Shown: piece by piece, positions 1 through 8,487 of the stretch
Layout: each line of letters opens with the position of its first letter
Position numbering within the stretch: the stretch's first letter is position 1
Assembly (NCBI RefSeq): GCF_001273775.1
Contig: NZ_CP011801.1
Span: 3,884,001-3,948,000, forward strand
Direction: 5' to 3'
Source: Nitrospira moscoviensis
Lineage (GTDB): Bacteria > Nitrospirota > Nitrospiria > Nitrospirales > Nitrospiraceae
DNA length: 64,000 nucleotides
Notes under the pieces: generated by a model
Told to the model about the DNA's origin: nothing
Databases searched by the model: none
What the model saw: only the letters and a program-made list of their open reading frames with translations
Position numbers and translations under genes: made by a program

Positions 1-1
1 G

Positions 2-1303
2 CTCATGCCGCGGCCGACACAGGCCGCGGGTGCTTCTGCACCGGAGCCGCCCGTTCCATTGTTCGCCTCGGCTCCGGCCGCTGATTCCTCCCACTCCGCT
101 CAAGCCGTTCCGCCGCAGCGTCCGCCACGTCCTTGGATTCGGGCCCAACGAGGAGTGACGATCACTCCGGACGCGCTGCGCCGGCTGAGCCGCCCCGGAG
201 CGCCCAAGCACGCCGAGCTCACCATGGACCTCATCACGGCCGGCACCCACACCGCCGAGGTGGCGATGCGTGAACAACAGGGGCGGCTCCGGAGCAGTCG
301 CGTGTGGGCCGGCGTGCTGAAAGAGATCCAAGACAGCGACGTCATGCTGGCGGTGAAGGACTCCGTCTTGGTGGGGTCCGTGCGGATCGGTCGTACGATC
401 TACGACATCCGGCCGAGCGCCGGCGGCGGGCATGTGCTCGTGGAGATAGATGCGGACCAACTCCCCGATGATCACCATCCGATTCCCGTGAGCCGGGACG
501 AGCCCGGGGCTCCCGACGACGCCGGCACGGCGCCGGCTGCCGGAGACTCCGGCTCGATCATCGACGTCATGGTCGTCTATACGCCCGCCGCCAAGAACGC
601 GAACGGCGGGCAGAGCGGCATCGAAGCGCTCATCGCGCTCGGCCTGTCGCTGGCCAATACGGCCTTGACGAACAGTCAGATCAACACTCAGTTCCGGTTG
701 GTCCATACGGCCGAAGTCGCGTACAGTGAATCGGGCAGCTACAGCACCGACCTCAGCCGGCTGCGCATTATGAACGACGGCTTCATGGACGACGTCCATG
801 CGTGGCGCAACCAGTATAGGGCGGACCTCGTGGCCCTCATTGAAGACGATCTCGGCGGAGCTTGCGGCGTGGCCTATGTCATGACGACCGTCAGCCAAAG
901 CTTCGCCAATTGGGCCTTCAGCGTGACGCAAGACAGCTGCATTTCGAACTACACCCTCGCCCATGAGCTGGGCCATAATATGGGGTCGCAGCACGACCGC
1001 GCCGAAGGCGGCGCCGGCGCGTATCCCTATTCGTTCGGACACAAGGAACCGGGAGTACACCGGACAATCATGGCCACCACCTGCTCGCCCTCGTGCTCGC
1101 GCATCAATCATTTCTCGAATCCCAACGTCCGCTACCAAGGGGCCTGGGTCACGGGCATCGATCACACTGCGGATCCCGCAAAGTCCGCCGACAATGCGCG
1201 GGGTTTCACCAATGCGCTGTCCACGATCGCCAATTTTCGCGCGGCCGGAGACCTGACTCCTCCCGCGGCTCCCGCCAACCTGCGCATCACCGGTGTGCGA
1301 TAA
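2..1303 (+). CDS. Reprolysin-like (M12B) zinc metalloprotease, probably 5'-partial
   Basis: Secreted zinc endopeptidase. The frame is open to the left window edge; the first ATG is at 5, but no signal peptide follows it, so the true start is probably upstream. Roughly residues 50-160 form a propeptide-like domain and 180-415 the catalytic domain. It carries the extended zinc motif HELGHNMGSQHD (HExxHxxGxxHD) and a downstream Met-turn-like stretch (RTIMATTC) flanked by cysteines, as in M12B/reprolysin proteases. The protein stops within a stretch (TPPAAPANLRITG) that resembles the first strand of a fibronectin type III domain, so the C-terminus may be truncated. The next gene encodes a protein resembling this propeptide alone. 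Family assignment is strong; the substrate is unknown. Confidence 0.88.
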   Translation, partial: LMPRPTQAAGASAPEPPVPLFASAPAADSSHSAQAVPPQRPPRPWIRAQRGVTITPDALRRLSRPGAPKHAELTMDLITAGTHTAEVAMREQQGRLRSSRVWAGVLKEIQDSDVMLAVKDSVLVGSVRIGRTIYDIRPSAGGGHVLVEIDADQLPDDHHPIPVSRDEPGAPDDAGTAPAAGDSGSIIDVMVVYTPAAKNANGGQSGIEALIALGLSLANTALTNSQINTQFRLVHTAEVAYSESGSYSTDLSRLRIMNDGFMDDVHAWRNQYRADLVALIEDDLGGACGVAYVMTTVSQSFANWAFSVTQDSCISNYTLAHELGHNMGSQHDRAEGGAGAYPYSFGHKEPGVHRTIMATTCSPSCSRINHFSNPNVRYQGAWVTGIDHTADPAKSADNARGFTNALSTIANFRAAGDLTPPAAPANLRITGVR

Positions 1304-1316
1304 CAAGAGGTTCGTT

Positions 1317-1802
1317 GTGCCTCCCGATCGGTCTCGACCCTTCCTAAGAGCGGCGGCGGGGCTCGCGCCGGCCCTGCTGCTCGGCGCGATATCCTGCGCG
1401 TTCGCGGTCCCGCTCTGGTCGCCGACCGGTTCGCCGGCGGAGCCTGACGCCAAAGGGCGGCAGCCGTGGCTGCTCCGGGAACAGACGATCCGCTTCAATC
1501 AGCAGGCGCTGGAGGCGCTACGCGACCTGACCCGCCCGGTGGAGCCGGCTCTGGAAATCACGCTGATGGACGGGACGTCCCGAACGCTGGCGATCCGCAG
1601 CCGGACGGCCGGTCCGCTCGATTCGACGGTCGTCACCGCCACGTTGCCCGACGTGCCGGACAGCGAGCTCACGCTGGTGATTAAGGGACAGGCCGTCGCC
1701 GGCACCCTGCATATCGGCCGGCGGCTCTTCAAAATTCAGTATGCGGGCGATCACCGGCATCGGCTTGCCGAAGTGGATGCCGACACACTGCCGCCCGACT
1801 GA
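1317..1802 (+). CDS. Exported free-standing propeptide-like protein
   Basis: A 161-residue protein with an N-terminal signal peptide (hydrophobic AAAGLAPALLLGAISCAFA). I chose the GTG at 1317 because AAGAGG lies 6 nt upstream; a longer GTG start at 1293 would overlap the protease gene. The mature part aligns by eye with the propeptide region of the preceding metalloprotease: both share the series R-L/D-x-x-R-P..., a central run of beta-strand-like residues, G-x-x-x-IGR-x-x-(F/Y)-I, and end in EVDADTLPPD versus EIDADQLPDD. No catalytic zinc motif is present. It may be a trans-acting inhibitor or chaperone of the protease, or a remnant of a duplicated protease gene; the sequence does not decide. 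Confidence 0.7.
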   Translation: MPPDRSRPFLRAAAGLAPALLLGAISCAFAVPLWSPTGSPAEPDAKGRQPWLLREQTIRFNQQALEALRDLTRPVEPALEITLMDGTSRTLAIRSRTAGPLDSTVVTATLPDVPDSELTLVIKGQAVAGTLHIGRRLFKIQYAGDHRHRLAEVDADTLPPD

Positions 1803-1854
1803 CCGCGGTTCGCATTGGCCCCGCCCGCCCAACCCCTGTTCTCGAAGCGGCTCG

Positions 1855-3390
1855 CTACGTTCGTTGTGCCTGGAACAAAGCGGCCACCGTCTGAATCGTG
1901 TCGGCTTGATCGACCGGCTTGTCGGGACGGTAGCGCTTCACCCGCGCGAAGCGGAGCGCCAAACCGGCCGGGTAGCGCGGCGATTCCTGGATATCGCTGA
2001 AGGCGATTTCGGCGACCAATTCGGGCCGCACGAAGACGGTATAGGCGTCCCGGTGGGTTTCGAGGGCCAGGAGCTTCGCGGTCTGCCAGCGCAGCATCTC
2101 GTCGGTCAGCCCTTTGAACGTCTTGCCGAGCATCACGAATCGGCCGCTCTCGGGATCGCGAGCGCCGAGGTGAAGATTCGAGAGCCAGCCTTCGCGGCGG
2201 CCGTTGCCCCATTCGGCCGCGAGGATGACGAGATCCAGCGTGACGGCTTCCTTGAGCTTCAGCCAATGGAAGCCCCGCTGGCCCGCGCTATAGGGAGCGG
2301 TCAGCGATTTGGCCATGACCCCCTCGTGCCCCGCGTCCAGCGCCGCGTGAAAGAAGCGCCGCACTTCGTTGGCATCCCTCGTCTCGACGCGGGGCACCAT
2401 GACCGAAGGCGCGAGGTCACGGAGCGCCCGGGTCCGCTCCCGGTACGGCTCGCTCAAGAGGGACGCCCCGTCGAGGGCCAGCGCGTCGAACAGGAAGGGC
2501 GACAGCGGAATCTCGAGTTGGAGCGCCGCCACGTCTTTCTGCCGGCCGAGCCGGCGCATGGTGATCTGGAAAGGTTGCGGCCGGCCGTCGGGGCGCAGCC
2601 CCAACGCTTCGCCGTCCAGCACCGCCTCGCGCGCCGGCAGCGTCCTCGCCCAGTCCACGATCTCCGGCAACCGGTCAGTCACATCCTGCAACTGCCGCGT
2701 GAAGACGCGGACCTCATCGCCCCCTTTGTGGACTTGAATGCGGGCGCCGTCCAACTTGTATTCCCACGCCGCGCCGTCCAGCCGACCGAGCGCCTCGTCC
2801 ACATCCTCGGCGCTGCTGGCCAACATCGGGGCGACAGGTTTGAAGAGTGTCAGCGAGAAGCGGCGGAGCCCGGGCGATCCCTCCTCCAAGGCGACACGCG
2901 CCAACGCGCCGATGTCCGGCGCGAACATCGAGGCCTGGCGGACGTCGGCCGGCGGGAGATGAGCCGCCTTGGCGATGGCATCCAACAGCACGCCTTCGAG
3001 CGCGCCTTGTCTGATTTCGCCGACGAGCAGCTGGGACAGAAAGCGCCGCTCCTCCGGTGTGGCGCGGCCGAACAGCCGGCGCAATGCCTCCACGCGACGT
3101 TCCGTAGACCCGGCGCCCTGCTCTTCCGCCAACCTTTCGAGCGCGCCATCCACATCAGCCAGCGCCAAGGGCTCACCGATCGCGGGCGCGCCGGTCAACG
3201 CCTTCTGGATCATGCTCCAGCCGATCCCGATTCTGCCTTGCGACAGGGAGCCGGTGAGATACAGCGCGGCCAGCTCCATCCCGCGGCCGCGCGCTTCGCG
3301 CAGGACCTCGGCGAGGAGCGAGACTTTTTCGGACTTTTTCGCCGTGGCCCGGACGCGGCCCACGACTTCGACCAAGCGGGCGAGCTGCAT
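1855..3390 (-). CDS. ATP-dependent DNA ligase
   Basis: Seals nicks in duplex DNA through an enzyme-AMP intermediate. The 511-residue size and layout match archaeal-type/LigB ATP-dependent ligases. The N-terminal ~190 residues are the helical DNA-binding domain. Motif I is EYKLDGARIQVHK, with K as the adenylated lysine; LDGEALG follows, then EGVMAKSL (motif IV type) and WLKLKEA (motif V type), and a C-terminal OB fold. It is convergent with the upstream propeptide gene and stands alone on its strand. Bacteria normally rely on NAD-dependent LigA for replication, so this is probably an accessory repair ligase; that role is inferred. Confidence 0.93.
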   Translation of the reverse strand: MQLARLVEVVGRVRATAKKSEKVSLLAEVLREARGRGMELAALYLTGSLSQGRIGIGWSMIQKALTGAPAIGEPLALADVDGALERLAEEQGAGSTERRVEALRRLFGRATPEERRFLSQLLVGEIRQGALEGVLLDAIAKAAHLPPADVRQASMFAPDIGALARVALEEGSPGLRRFSLTLFKPVAPMLASSAEDVDEALGRLDGAAWEYKLDGARIQVHKGGDEVRVFTRQLQDVTDRLPEIVDWARTLPAREAVLDGEALGLRPDGRPQPFQITMRRLGRQKDVAALQLEIPLSPFLFDALALDGASLLSEPYRERTRALRDLAPSVMVPRVETRDANEVRRFFHAALDAGHEGVMAKSLTAPYSAGQRGFHWLKLKEAVTLDLVILAAEWGNGRREGWLSNLHLGARDPESGRFVMLGKTFKGLTDEMLRWQTAKLLALETHRDAYTVFVRPELVAEIAFSDIQESPRYPAGLALRFARVKRYRPDKPVDQADTIQTVAALFQAQRT

Positions 3391-3537
3391 GGTTCATTAT
3401 AGACCGCCCTCGTCACGCGGTTCGATCAGCCGCGCCGCCTGCGTCGCCCTGCCAGCCGTTTTCTCAACGGCGGATCTTCCCGTTGCCCGATCACGAGGGC
3501 TCCGGCCCCGTCGCCATCCGACCGAATACGGCAGTTA

Positions 3538-3567
3538 TTGACTATATGGTCATAATTGGTTTATTGT
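3538..3567 (+). promoter_or_regulatory. Candidate sigma70 promoter in an AT-rich patch
   Basis: TTGACT at 3538-3543 and TATTGT at 3562-3567 are separated by 18 nt, upstream of the YtxH-like gene. The stretch 3536-3600 is markedly AT-rich compared with its surroundings, and also contains the inverted repeat TGAC-N6-GTCA. The rest of the 220-bp gap shows nothing else recognisable. Confidence 0.4.
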
Positions 3568-3610
3568 TCAGTCATGGCTATATGTTCTACATTAAATGGA
3601 AAGGAGGCCC

Positions 3611-3817
3611 ATGATGAATCACAATGCACAAACCGCGATGTTGAGTGGAACGGCCCTCATGACGGGGCTCCTGGTCGGGATCGGAGCGGGCCTGCTGCTG
3701 GCGCCGGAGTCCGGAGCTCGCACCCGCCGGCGCCTGCACCGCTTGGCAGAACGCCTTCACGACCATGCCGGGGTCATCGCCGATGAAGCCAAGCAGGCCG
3801 TGACCGGTCTCTTGTGA
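3611..3817 (+). CDS. YtxH-domain small membrane protein
   Basis: A 68-residue protein. AAGGAGG at 3601-3607 fixes the start at ATG 3611. The sequence GLLVGIGAGLLLAPESGARTRRRL is the typical YtxH arrangement: a glycine-rich transmembrane helix, then LLxAPxSGxxTR, followed by a basic amphipathic helix. Proteins of this family are general-stress-associated membrane proteins of unknown biochemical role. The gene is followed at short distance by a lipoprotein gene with its own ribosome binding site, so the pair is probably one transcript. Confidence 0.8.
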   Translation: MMNHNAQTAMLSGTALMTGLLVGIGAGLLLAPESGARTRRRLHRLAERLHDHAGVIADEAKQAVTGLL

Positions 3818-3864
3818 GCAGAATCACTATGCGGAATCTCCCTAACAACAGAAAGGAGTTTGCG

Positions 3865-4281
3865 ATGACAATCAGAACAGGTGTCGTCTTAGCCGCATTG
3901 CTGATGATGGTCGGATGCGCCGGTACGCCGATGACCACACGGACGGGCGTGGTTCACGATATCAAGATCGAAGAGGGGCTCACGCCGTCCGTGCTGACGG
4001 TCCAAGTGGGAGACGAAGTGCGATGGGTAAATCACCGGACGATGCCGGCCCGGATCGATTTCCTCGACGGAGCCGTCGACGATGTGTCGTGCCTGCGAGG
4101 ATTTTCCAACTGGATCGGGATGAAGCAAGAGTCCTTCACGCTGGAGTCGAATGAAACAGCCAGCCTGTGTTTTTCGAAGGCAGGGCACGTGACGTATAAC
4201 GTCAGGATGGATTCGGCACTGCCGGGCGGCAAGCAAATCGTCCCGGGGGAGATCCGAATCGGGACGATGGCGATTCATTGA
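3865..4281 (+). CDS. Cupredoxin-like lipoprotein
   Basis: A 138-residue protein. GAAAGGAG before ATG 3865 sets the start, making the N-terminus a lipoprotein signal with lipobox MVGC (lipidated Cys18). The mature part has the cupredoxin-like pattern LTPSVLTVQVGDEVRWVN followed by a conserved His (NHRTMP) and later SLCFSKAGHVTYNV, where a Cys and a His could be copper ligands. The spacing is not that of a classical type 1 site, so metal binding is uncertain. Likely located in the periplasm, anchored to a membrane. Confidence 0.65.
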   Translation: MTIRTGVVLAALLMMVGCAGTPMTTRTGVVHDIKIEEGLTPSVLTVQVGDEVRWVNHRTMPARIDFLDGAVDDVSCLRGFSNWIGMKQESFTLESNETASLCFSKAGHVTYNVRMDSALPGGKQIVPGEIRIGTMAIH

Positions 4282-4401
4282 ACATGCCTCAAGGCTCCGG
4301 GGCGGCACCCCGCCGCCCCGCCCTTGTTCATGAACCAGCGGAGCGCCGGAGAACAGTAAGATCTCCGACCGCTACCTTCCGCCGCTTAGGCTCCAGGGCG
4401 C

Positions 4402-6435
4402 TCACGCGCCGACTCGCCTGTCTCCCTCCGATTTCAGTGCGAGGGTGCGCCGTACGTCCCGTAACGAGTGCGCCGACCGTTTGATGGGAAATCTTTGAGT
4501 GACCTTCCCTTCGTTGAGAATTCTTGCCAAGGTGGCCTGGAGCGTCGGCCCGTCGTCGTCAAAATCGCCGTGGCTCTGGGAACGGGACGCTGTCTTCGTG
4601 CCGATGGCGTCGCCGTTCGGCGCTTTGATCCAATCGGCCTTCCCGACGGCGAAGAGGGTGCGGAGGGCCGCGTCGTCCGTCACGAACCTTTCCATCCCGA
4701 GAATCGGCGTGCCGTCTTTCCGGATCACCGGAATGCGGGGGATAGCTTCGAAGGCATTCGAGACCAGGTACAGCAGCGACTTGTGATAGATGTTCGCGCA
4801 GTGATCGTCCCGCTCGGCCTGATCGGTGAGCGTGAACAAGGTCAATCGCCCGATGGCGCTGCTCGTAATCGCCGGCAGATACGCCTGCTTGAAGAGATCG
4901 ACGGTGCAGGCCGGCGCCCAGAGTGTACAGGTGGCGATCGTCTGATTGTGGCCTTTCTCGCCTTTCATCGGACCGTTCGGTATGGCGCCTTTGGAGGTGA
5001 GCGCCTGTACGATCGGCGCGAGGAAAATCGACCCGGCGCTGTGTCCGAGCACGTGCAGTTCGATGCTCGTGTCTCGTCTCATCAAGGCGGCCAACTGCTC
5101 CAGCACGAAGCGGGCGCCGCCGTCCGGATCCTTGGTGGAGAGCAGGGCGTTCTCCTTCATCTCATCCCAGACCGCTTTGCCGCTGAGCATTCGGGCGAGC
5201 GGCTCCAGCACGTCATCCACCCGGTCCAGCATGAAGTCTTTGGCGGTGTCCCACAGGCCTTCGGGCCTCCGCTGCCGCACCGCGTCGGTCAGGATGTTCT
5301 TGACCGTCGTCCAGTAATCCGTCTTCCAGACGAACGCGAGGGGATAGATTTCGGCCTTGAGCAACGCTTCCCGATATTCAGCCACCCGCTGCAAGGCGAC
5401 ATCCTCGGCCACCAGGCCGCCATGGGCGTAGAGGAGAAGGCGTTTCCTCTTCCACGATTTGATGGTTCGGGGAAGCGTCCGCTCGAAGATCTCGACCACG
5501 TCGTGCTCGGTCGTGCCGAACGTATCGGTCGGCCGCAAGCGGCCGTCGTTGCCGATGCTGATGACATGCGGGCGGAGATCGGCATACGTAGACGCCAGCG
5601 ACGGGGCGCTCACCATCGTCCCGACGGCCACGACGGTGGCTGTTTGCTGCATCAAGACCGGCACCGCCAGCCGCGCCACCCACACATCGCTTCCGTTCGC
5701 CAGCCAATCGTCATAGGTGATGAGCGCAAAGCCGTTCAGTCCCCACGCCGTCCCCCACGAATTCTGAATCCACAATCCGCGGTGGTCGTACGCGACGATG
5801 GCGAAGGCATGGCCGCCTTGAATCCCCTCAGCGAGCGGAATCACGCCGGTCCGCGTGTCGACCTGATCCCAGCCCTGGTGGACGGTGGCGGTCGCATACA
5901 GAATCCCCACTTCCGCCAGCGCCGCATGCATCGCCACCAAGTCTTTATGATTCACTCGATAATAGGCGCCCAGCGGCCGGTTCAGCGCGTCGGCGGCCCG
6001 CGTTTGCGTCATGTGCGGATCGGGCTTTTTCGGATCGTATGGCCAGACCGCCGACGCACAGACGCCGTGCTTGTACCAGCCTTTCATCGCGCCGCGCGCG
6101 CTCGATCCCTCGTACTTCTCGCCGGGCCACTCGTCGTAGCGCTTCGCCATTTCGTACAGCATGCGCGGGCTGACCGGCGTCTTGTCCGGCTGCACTGTGC
6201 GACCACGCAGGAGGTAATTGGCTACCGTCGCCAGGCCGAAGCCGGTACAGGCTCCCTCCCGGCCTTGGTCGAGAATCGGCACGCGTTTCTTCTTGTACGC
6301 GGCGAGGTCGATTCGAGGCGGAACTTCCACCAATGTGGCTTCGTACATCCGGTCGCGAAAATCGACCGTATCCGGCCGGGCATCGAAGCGACGCTGAGCC
6401 AAGGGCACCGGCGATGAGGGTTTGGCTGTCGGCAT
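4402..6435 (-). CDS. Papain-like cysteine protease fused to an alpha/beta hydrolase
   Basis: A 677-residue protein. AGGAGGT before the ATG at 6435 selects this start over a longer one. Residues ~40-270 are a C1-family peptidase: nucleophile in DQGREGACTGFG, His in GGHAFAIVAYD, and Asn in WIQNSWGTAWG. Residues ~330-620 form an alpha/beta hydrolase/lipase-like region with LLLYAHGGLV and the nucleophile elbow GHSAGS. No signal peptide or membrane helix is evident, so a cytoplasmic location is likely. The catalytic triad of the protease looks complete. The domain pairing is uncommon; substrate and role are unknown. The gene is isolated on its strand. Confidence 0.85.
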   Translation of the reverse strand: MPTAKPSSPVPLAQRRFDARPDTVDFRDRMYEATLVEVPPRIDLAAYKKKRVPILDQGREGACTGFGLATVANYLLRGRTVQPDKTPVSPRMLYEMAKRYDEWPGEKYEGSSARGAMKGWYKHGVCASAVWPYDPKKPDPHMTQTRAADALNRPLGAYYRVNHKDLVAMHAALAEVGILYATATVHQGWDQVDTRTGVIPLAEGIQGGHAFAIVAYDHRGLWIQNSWGTAWGLNGFALITYDDWLANGSDVWVARLAVPVLMQQTATVVAVGTMVSAPSLASTYADLRPHVISIGNDGRLRPTDTFGTTEHDVVEIFERTLPRTIKSWKRKRLLLYAHGGLVAEDVALQRVAEYREALLKAEIYPLAFVWKTDYWTTVKNILTDAVRQRRPEGLWDTAKDFMLDRVDDVLEPLARMLSGKAVWDEMKENALLSTKDPDGGARFVLEQLAALMRRDTSIELHVLGHSAGSIFLAPIVQALTSKGAIPNGPMKGEKGHNQTIATCTLWAPACTVDLFKQAYLPAITSSAIGRLTLFTLTDQAERDDHCANIYHKSLLYLVSNAFEAIPRIPVIRKDGTPILGMERFVTDDAALRTLFAVGKADWIKAPNGDAIGTKTASRSQSHGDFDDDGPTLQATLARILNEGKVTQRFPIKRSAHSLRDVRRTLALKSEGDRRVGA

Positions 6436-6750
6436 GGCAACCTCCTGAACGTTAGCGATTGGGACGTAAGAAGTGAGGATCTGGACGATCGCCCAGCTCT
6501 GCACACGTTATGCCGCTTCCCACCCCACGCAGACACCAGCGTACATTGAGCGTTCCTAGCCACTAAGTCTTAAGGAGACGGCAGGGAGCGAATCCATCTT
6601 GATACAGGCCTGTCCACAAATGGATCCATCCGTACGCGAACCGGCCTGCTCTCAGCCGTCGAGGCTTGATCAGGGGAGGCCGAACGACGCATGATGGAAG
6701 CCTCTGGAGAGGCTCTGTCCAAGGAGCCATTCTCAACCAAGGAGGAAGCG
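6436..6750. other. Intergenic region, 315 bp
   Basis: Separates two divergent genes. It contains the ribosome binding sites of both and a perfect small hairpin (AGCCTCT-GG-AGAGGCT, 6699-6714) before the lipoprotein gene. I see no convincing coding region, RNA gene or promoter pair. Confidence 0.5.
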
Positions 6751-7185
6751 ATGCGACGACAGATTGTGGTGGGGACCATCGGGTTGCTGCTGGTCGGTCT
6801 CGGCGGCTGCAGCTATCTCTTCTATCCGCATGCGAAGGAGTTCGCAGCGAAAGCGAAAGGGGCGAGCCACGTCGAGACGTTGATCAATCTCACGAGCATG
6901 ATGGAAGCCAGCGCCAAAGCGGCGAAAGGCGGCAAGGGCTACGATCAGCCGCTCAACGACCTCCACAATCAATTCCACGCGTTCGACGACAACCTGTGCT
7001 GCGTCGAAAAGGAGACGCGGGAGAAACCGGCTCATGCCCTGGCCGTGACGCACAATAAGGAACTGTGGGCGATCTTCAAGCGAGTGTGGAAGTTCAAGGA
7101 CGACCAGCCGCAGCGGGATCAGCACCTCGACCTGTTCGCGTCCGAAGTCAAAGAGTTGCGCGAGACCTTGCAGATGCTGAAATGA
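6751..7185 (+). CDS. Lipoprotein of unknown function
   Basis: A 144-residue protein. AAGGAGG just upstream selects ATG 6751 over the in-frame ATG at 6691. The N-terminus is a lipoprotein signal ending in lipobox LGGC. The mature region is helical and charged, with a CC pair in the middle (DNLCCVEKE) and repeated short helices. I do not recognise the family. A methyltransferase gene follows after about 50 bp. Confidence 0.6.
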   Translation: MRRQIVVGTIGLLLVGLGGCSYLFYPHAKEFAAKAKGASHVETLINLTSMMEASAKAAKGGKGYDQPLNDLHNQFHAFDDNLCCVEKETREKPAHALAVTHNKELWAIFKRVWKFKDDQPQRDQHLDLFASEVKELRETLQMLK

Positions 7186-7236
7186 GGGAACGAAGTCACC
7201 GGTCATCGGTCATTGGTCAGTAGAGAGAGATACCCC

Positions 7237-8097
7237 ATGGCTCAGCCACAGACTCCGCAGCAAGTCATCGAGGCGCAACGCCAGGATTGGAACCGTGTGG
7301 CCGGCGGGTGGGAGAAGTGGGACGAGTTCTTCGACCGACAGATGGCGTTCCTGAACCATCGGCTGGCCGGCGATGCCCGGCTGAGAGAGGGCCTGCACGT
7401 CCTCGATCTGGGCTCGGGCACCGGCTATCCGGCGCTCTTGGACGCGCAGGTCGTCGGACCGGCCGGCCGCGTGGTCGGCGTGGATCTGGCCGAGCAGATG
7501 CTCGCGGTCGCAGAGCGCAAAGCCAAGCGGCTTGGGCTCACAAACGTGAGTTTCCGCACCGGCGACGCGACGACGTTGCCGTTCGGCGCAGCCTCGTTCG
7601 ACGCGGTGACGAGCCGCTTCTGCCTCATGTTCTTGCCCGAGATCCCCAAGACCGCCGGCGAGATCGCGCGCGTGCTCAAGCCGGGCGGCTGGGTGGCCGC
7701 CGCGGTCTGGTCGGCGGCCGAAAAGAACCCCTCGATGGGGCTCGCCATGGCGGCGATCAAGCAACTCATCGAGCTCCCGCCGCCGGACCCGACCGCGCCC
7801 GGGATTTTTCGCCTCGCCAATCCGGGCGAGCTCGCCGGCCTGTTCCAACAGGCCGGCTTGATCGATGCGGCGGACCAAGAATTCCTCGGTGAATGGTCCT
7901 ATGCTTCGGCGGAGCAGTACTATGCGAGTCTGATGGAGATTGCCGCGCCGGTGCACAATCTCATGGCGAAGCTGTCGGAGGCGCAGAAGCAGGAGGTGAA
8001 ACGGCTCATCCTCCAGGCCGCCTCACAATTCACGCGCGGCGACCGCCTCACGTTTCCCCTTGCCGTCCGCATGGTCTCCGCTCGCAAACCAGTCTAA
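7237..8097 (+). CDS. SAM-dependent methyltransferase (class I, UbiE-like)
   Basis: A 286-residue Rossmann-fold methyltransferase. Motif I is VLDLGSGTGYPAL, followed by an acidic residue (GVDLAEQM) and a motif II/III-type region (FDAVTSRFCLMFLPEIP). The start at ATG 7237 follows a purine-rich AGAGAGAGA. It resembles ubiquinone/menaquinone and generic small-molecule methyltransferases; the substrate cannot be read from the sequence. A TfoX-like gene begins 8 bp after its stop. Confidence 0.85.
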   Translation: MAQPQTPQQVIEAQRQDWNRVAGGWEKWDEFFDRQMAFLNHRLAGDARLREGLHVLDLGSGTGYPALLDAQVVGPAGRVVGVDLAEQMLAVAERKAKRLGLTNVSFRTGDATTLPFGAASFDAVTSRFCLMFLPEIPKTAGEIARVLKPGGWVAAAVWSAAEKNPSMGLAMAAIKQLIELPPPDPTAPGIFRLANPGELAGLFQQAGLIDAADQEFLGEWSYASAEQYYASLMEIAAPVHNLMAKLSEAQKQEVKRLILQAASQFTRGDRLTFPLAVRMVSARKPV

Positions 8098-8105
8098 AGA
8101 CGCGC

Positions 8106-8390
8106 ATGACGAAGCGCGAGAGCGGCTTCAAAGACTTCGTGCTCGACCAGCTCGCCGATCTTTCCGGACTCACCTGCCGGGCGATGTTCGGCGGCTACGG
8201 ACTCTACCAAGGCAAGGTGTTTTTTGGGATCATCCACAAGGGTCAGCTGTACTTCAAGGTCACCGCCGACACGCTCCCTACCTATCAGAGCCAGGGCATG
8301 AAACCGTTTAAGCCCAATGCCACACAGACTCTCAAGTCTTTTTACGAAGTGCCGGTGGACGTGATCGAAGACAGCGTGAGACTGGACTGA
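8106..8390 (+). CDS. TfoX/Sxy N-terminal-domain protein
   Basis: A 94-residue protein beginning MTKRESGFKDFVLDQLADL with the characteristic MFGGYGLYQG and later LYFKVT and FYEVP segments of the TfoX N-terminal domain. TfoX/Sxy proteins are linked to competence regulation in gamma-proteobacteria, but isolated N-terminal-domain proteins are widespread and mostly uncharacterised. The short 8-bp gap to the methyltransferase suggests one transcript. Confidence 0.85.
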   Translation: MTKRESGFKDFVLDQLADLSGLTCRAMFGGYGLYQGKVFFGIIHKGQLYFKVTADTLPTYQSQGMKPFKPNATQTLKSFYEVPVDVIEDSVRLD

Positions 8391-8487
8391 ATGGGCTCAG
8401 CAGGCCGCTTCGCATAAAGACGTCCTCAACAAGAGTTGAATCCGATACATGGTCGTACGGTCCATCACCGCATCAATGACGCTCCGA

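Noticed and set aside
1741..3402. 553-codon plus-strand open frame opposite the DNA ligase
   Set aside because: It is the antisense shadow of the ligase gene, arginine/glutamine-rich with no family signal.
4468..6417. 649-codon plus-strand frame opposite the papain/hydrolase gene
   Set aside because: Antisense shadow; the minus strand has clear catalytic motifs and a ribosome binding site.
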